Shown here piece after piece: positions 59,376-64,000 of a DNA stretch of 64,000 nt. Numbering within the stretch: the first letter of the stretch is position 1; every line of letters begins with the position of its first letter. Made by a program: the position numbers and the translations under genes. This stretch comes from Numida meleagris (taxonomy: Eukaryota; Chordata; Aves; Galliformes; Numididae): NCBI RefSeq assembly GCF_002078875.1, contig NC_034438.1:15503791-15567790 (forward strand), in the 5' to 3' direction. The notes below the pieces were generated by a model. That model did not search any database. It was given only the letters and a program-made list of their open reading frames with translations, and was not told the DNA's origin.

Positions 59376-62300
59376 GATCCTTGTTCAGGAAACTGTCAGT
59401 ATCCTAGCGGTATTTTAGAAATCATTAATCTTTCTTCATTGAACCCAGTTATTTTTCAGTCTGATTGGCTTTTTAGAATCTATAGATGCAAACAGATTTC
59501 TAAAATAATAATAAGAAAAATTACCTAGCGTAATCAAACCCTAAAATAACCTTATCCTTCTGCAAGAAATTGAGTCTTTGGTCTTTCAGAAATAATAACA
59601 TTTCTTATTTCTAGATAAAACAAATAAAACTGACAATATTTCAATGCATTTTTCATATTAGGATATTTCTTTTGAGCTTTACAAACAAGTACTGTGCATT
59701 TAAACTGAACTTCTGGTCTAATTTTTTCTATGCAACTTGTATTTAACATCTTTGATCTCTGAGTTAGTGATCTAATCTGCTGTATAACTCAGCTTTTATT
59801 GATCTGTTCTCATGCTGAGCAAATCAAGTCTCACTTTTATGGGAGAGATTGAAAAAGATAGTAAAACTGCCTCTGAGACAACAGTTTAAATCTGTGCAAT
59901 AACAGTGGAGGCAAGAGATAAGACTTTTATTACACTGCCAAACTTCACATGAACTCCAAGTGTCATTAAATAGGTATGTGTCATTTGCCACATATATTTA
60001 TTTTACTAGATAAGTTGGTAACCACCCATTTAGATACATTGCAGTACCACATTTTCTTTGCTGCATCTTCTTTGCCACAAAATCTACCCCTCAAAATACA
60101 TCTGAAATCTCTTTCTTGTGTTACTTTATATGCATTTCAGATTTTCTGTTCTCATGCAGTTTTCTGAAAGAGTTTTTGAGCCTCTTTTACTTGACTGAAT
60201 TCCAAAAGCAATTTTCAGTAGTTATACAAGTGGGACCATTTTTAATATGTTAGTCTGTCATGATAAAAGAAGATTAATTCTCATATAACCAGAGCTTTTC
60301 AATCATGCTCCATAATGTGTGAGCTCTGTAATGCCTAGTGTTATTACATTACTAAGCATGGAGGAAAATAAAAGCAGTGAAAGTGCTGTATCTCAGCTTG
60401 ATGTTATTGAGAGTAGTTTTACTTTAGAGGGTTTCCTATTGTGGTATTTTTCCCATTGTTCCCTGAGAAGAAAGACCTGATGAGTACATGGAATGTATAT
60501 GGCATGTGGAATGGATGACACTTTTCACTCCCACATACAGAACAGTGGTAAAGCAGAAAATGCTTGAAAATAGGTTGCCTGAATTTTTTTAACAACTTCA
60601 ATATCCTGGTGTCGGTTCATGATTGCCAAATGTACCTGATGATTTGCATGTCTATCAATTACATGATTCTGGTGAATATCGTATCTTCCTATTTGAAAGT
60701 CATTCATTTTATGTTAGGGCCCATGAAATGCTGAAGGCTTTTATGTGGATCATAAAGAAAATTTACCCTTTGTTTACATTGCTTCTATGTTCTTCTGTAT
60801 TCATGCACCATAGTGGGATAAGATGTGATTGAAGGACAGAATAATATAGAATTTTACAAAACCTTTCCTCATGGAAATCAGTGGGTAAAGGGGAGGGCCA
60901 GGAAGAGTTCTTGCTGTTGATTGCAGTGAAGTCATATGAATGAAATGTATGTTCCTGTAATGGCATATGCACAGCAGTCAGATCTAGCTATTAACATATG
61001 CTAGTAGCTTCGTTTTCTCTGAGACAGCTGCAGGACTGGGATTTGCAAATGAGAACCTGAACAATGGAGGAATGTGACTTGGGTCTGGAATAAACTATTC
61101 AAATCTAAATTATACATTATTGACTTTGTGAACACATTTTTATTTCCTTATAATTTAATATCAAGTGATAAAAAGAATTTAGAAGACAACATATTGATTA
61201 TATGATGTGTCAATTTTTGACTGAGAGTTGAAAGGTGTAGGGACACTATTTACGGTGCCATTCTCTGAGCAAAAATCAAAGAGACAGTGATTTCAGATTT
61301 CCTTAGGTTGTCATATGGGAACAATTATGAATTATCCATTATAAATACCATTAATCTTGATGTACAGTCTCAAAATACCTAGTCTTAAAACTTCAGTTCC
61401 TGACTGAGATACCAAGACTCCCTGACACTAGCAAACACATCTACAGCTTATGTATAACAGCAAAATATATCCTCATCCATCTATTTTACATATGTAGTAC
61501 TGGGGTGAAGTCTTGACCCATAAGCATAACTGGAATAAGAATGTCTGGATTGTGGGAGAGAGAGGAGGCCAGTTAAGATGAGCAGCCACTAGGGAAGGAG
61601 AAAAAATTATACAGACTGGAAGAGATACAGAAAAAATGGAACAGGTTTACTGTATAGAAATAAATCCAAGATTACTAACTGTGATTACACTGCAGTCAGG
61701 AAAGGTCTCTGGAATCCATTCAGAAAATTTATGCCGTCATCCACCTGTTGTAGCTGGTCCATATTAAAGTTATTAGTTATCCTTACCTTAGCAGATTTAA
61801 GTCTGCCTATAGGGTGGTGTAGATACAGTTTTAGTGAGGGGGGTTAGAAGGATTTTAATCTCCTTTCCTCCTTCCCATCAACATCAATAAATGAAATGAA
61901 TACTCCCAAGTCTTGGAACATGATCACACCTGGAGGGACCTACAAAGTCTAAGCTGAGAACTGCCCCCAAAGATCTGAGTTCTCCAAACCCACTGATGAC
62001 TCAACAAGCTGGCAGCATAGGGTCGTGGTTTGGCTTGATTCTAGCCATGCATGAAATTAGACACATAAATGTTAAAAATAAACTAAATGAGTAAAATTCA
62101 GTCCTCACCATTGTTACCACTATTATTGTTTTAATTGACTTGCTCAGTCATAGCAGCACTAATCAGAATGTTAAGGAGGACAGGATAATTATGCTAGAAT
62201 AATGACAGTCATGGGAGTTAAGAGTTGAATACATTTTAACAAAACTAGGAATTTATAAAACTATTTTTCTAGTGTCTGAAAATCATTAGAAAATGTAGTC

Positions 62301-64000
62301 TAAATGTAATAGTGCAACAAAACTGACCAAGCCCTGAAATCAAGTTGTCCGTTTACTCTGTCAGGAAGGCAGCCTGCCAAAGGGGTATCATCTTGATTTC
62401 TGAGCAAACAAGTTTGAAAAGGTCCTGATGGCATCAGCCTTTTGGCTCCCAGATCACACACTGCTTTGCTAAATTTTACAGCAATCTCCTCACCCACTTG
62501 TTTTTCAAAGGGAAAAAAATATGGTGTAGTTCTATTCTTTTGACTTGAAAACCTGAAAGTGTTAAAAAGGAAATTTGAGGTGCTTGATGGGGTTGCTTGT
62601 TTGTTTTCATTTGTGTTTAAAGGTGAATCAAAGCTTGACAAAAAAACACATTTTTGTAGAACTACATGGGACATCATGGGATCAAACTAGTCATTTTTAG
62701 GGCAAAGAGGGAATGATCTGATTTCCATCATTAATGAAATTATTTGTATCATGTATGGTCAAAGACACATCTCTTGGGTGGCACTTCAGTGGAGGAATCT
62801 GTACATATAGCCATTTCTACCATTTAATTATTCAAAACATAGTTTTGCAATTAGACTTCAGGAAACATACCAGTGAAATGGGACATGCCAATCAACATTA
62901 GGGGAACCATCCATCTCTCCACTGGAGGTGTGAGAATAATAAGACAGAAGTCTTCAGTGGTGCTGTGCCACATGGGACTGACACAGGATATCTTTGGTAT
63001 CACTGATACTCAACCTAGGGGTCATGACCCCACGGTGGATAGTGAGGCTATTTTCTGCGGAATGCAAGTTTCCTTTCAGAAACTAACCGTCTATTTAAAT
63101 CTGTTTATAGAGTCCCTGACTAAGAAGATAAGCTTCAGGAACTGTTTCCCTGACTAATGAATGTATGAAAACAGACTGTGGCCAGATCCTGAGACAGGAT
63201 GGAAGAAATGGTGTTCCTCCTCTTCCCCAACTCTGCCTACATTTTGCTCTTGTGAAAGGTCATTTTTCAGAAAAAGCAAATACTTTCCATAACCAGAGCT
63301 TGCCTTCAAAAGTCTGAAGTCTTCCCCAGGTTCTCTGTGTGGAGAGAGTGACATGCCCAGGCATGCCAACATGGCTTTATTTTCTAAATTGAATGATAAG
63401 AGATGGAGAAGGGCTCAGACTTCAAACTACACTGATAACAATAGGACCTATTTCACTGGGGAACTTCTAGGTACCATATTAATAATAATAGAAAAGCATT
63501 CTTCTCCTTGACTTCTGAAGGGCTTGTCAGCTCTCAGAGTTTTTGGTGCACAAAAAATCAAGTTTGAATGGAATGCTAGGTTGTGTGTGAATAATCTGCT
63601 GTACTTTACTGTATAGGACTTGGAATCTAATAACTGGATGCTTCAGTAATTATTGAAACTCCATTATTTTAAATATATTGACTTTTACATAATGTAAATT
63701 TTCTTTATCTAGTTCATTCTAACTTAAGCAATATATAATTTATGAATTAATTTCTTTTTCAAATGTTGTATTTGCTTATTCCATATAGGATAATAAAATT
63801 ATCCTTTTTTTAAAGCAAGATTTTTTTTAACTTCTGAAGACAAAATTTCTATACAATATGATTTCAGTTACTTTAACGTTATACTATTTAATCATCTAAC
63901 TGCTGTTAAAATTTTGTGAGATATTACTTTAAAGCTTTGATGTTCATTTGGGTGTTCCTTGGAAATGTAAATGAGTAGTGTTTGGTGATCTCAGTTCAGT

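Larger units (their letters stand above)
56648..64000. other. AT-rich noncoding DNA
   Basis: No gene or named interspersed repeat recognised. Simple sequence includes TCTA/TCTG units at 57854-57874, A/C-rich sequence at 58183-58235 and AAAT units at 59328-59375. A perfect 14-bp palindrome is at 63018-63031 (ggggtcatgacccc), inside a stretch (62990-63070) that resembles the 'ctcaacc...gggtcatgacccc' words of old interspersed repeats, which I cannot name. Confidence 0.55.

Noticed and set aside
1..64000. Bacterial-type systems (operons, CRISPR, toxin-antitoxin, phage)
   Set aside because: Base composition, repeat content (CR1, LTRs, hAT) and absence of coding density show vertebrate nuclear DNA.
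1..64000. tRNA, snRNA or microRNA genes
   Set aside because: No cloverleaf, conserved box or convincing long hairpin was recognised by eye; a covariance-model scan would be needed to exclude short ncRNAs.

Overview
This window is vertebrate nuclear DNA, almost certainly from a bird. The main evidence is the repeat content: at least nine fragments of CR1, the dominant LINE of birds and other reptiles. Several still show the CR1 3' end (a block reading ttggaaggga(c) next to degenerate attctatg-type octamers) or the endonuclease and reverse-transcriptase (RT) domains of CR1 ORF2. Solo LTRs of endogenous retroviruses and an hAT DNA-transposon remnant fit the same picture. I cannot name the species. 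The rest is AT-rich, has no CpG-island-like stretch that I can see, and holds no intact protein-coding gene. The longest open frames (100 to 190 codons) lie in, or antisense to, CR1. It therefore reads as a gene desert or the inside of a very long intron.

Layout. 1-10 kb: anonymous AT-rich DNA with two minus-strand CR1 3' fragments (2.94-3.50 kb and 3.72-4.16 kb); the second is interrupted by an hAT end plus LTR-like sequence. 10.0-10.4 kb: a plus-strand CR1 3' end. 10.4-22 kb: anonymous DNA, a GC-richer inverted-repeat block near 13 kb, a possible old repeat near 19 kb and one weak candidate terminal exon (minus strand, 21.93-22.17 kb). 22.3-25.2 kb: a minus-strand LTR, a very old LINE fragment and a solo LTR with a perfect 5-bp target duplication. 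25.2-31.9 kb: anonymous. 31.9-35.7 kb: a minus-strand CR1 cluster in which one element, carrying RT and endonuclease remnants, is split by a 0.6-kb insertion. 35.7-45.8 kb: anonymous. 45.85-49.77 kb: three abutting plus-strand CR1 fragments with a retroviral pol fragment between the first two. 50.1-50.6 kb: a second solo LTR of the 24.6-kb family. 51.9-53.5 kb: a CR1 end, the 3' part of an hAT transposase and an LTR fragment. 56.2-56.65 kb: another LTR. The rest to 64 kb is anonymous, with possible conserved noncoding stretches.

No genes work together here. The biology of the window is layered transposon insertion and decay: frameshifts, stops and damaged catalytic motifs occur in every coding remnant. 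I saw no tRNA, rRNA, CRISPR array or bacterial-type operon, and no evidence of an undescribed system. The leads most worth checking are the split CR1 with a possible 3' transduction, the two solo LTRs that differ by a duplicated TATA box, the candidate exon at 22 kb and the RFX-like site at 8.2 kb. Family names rest on pattern recognition without a database search, so element boundaries are good to roughly 10-30 bases unless a target duplication fixes them.
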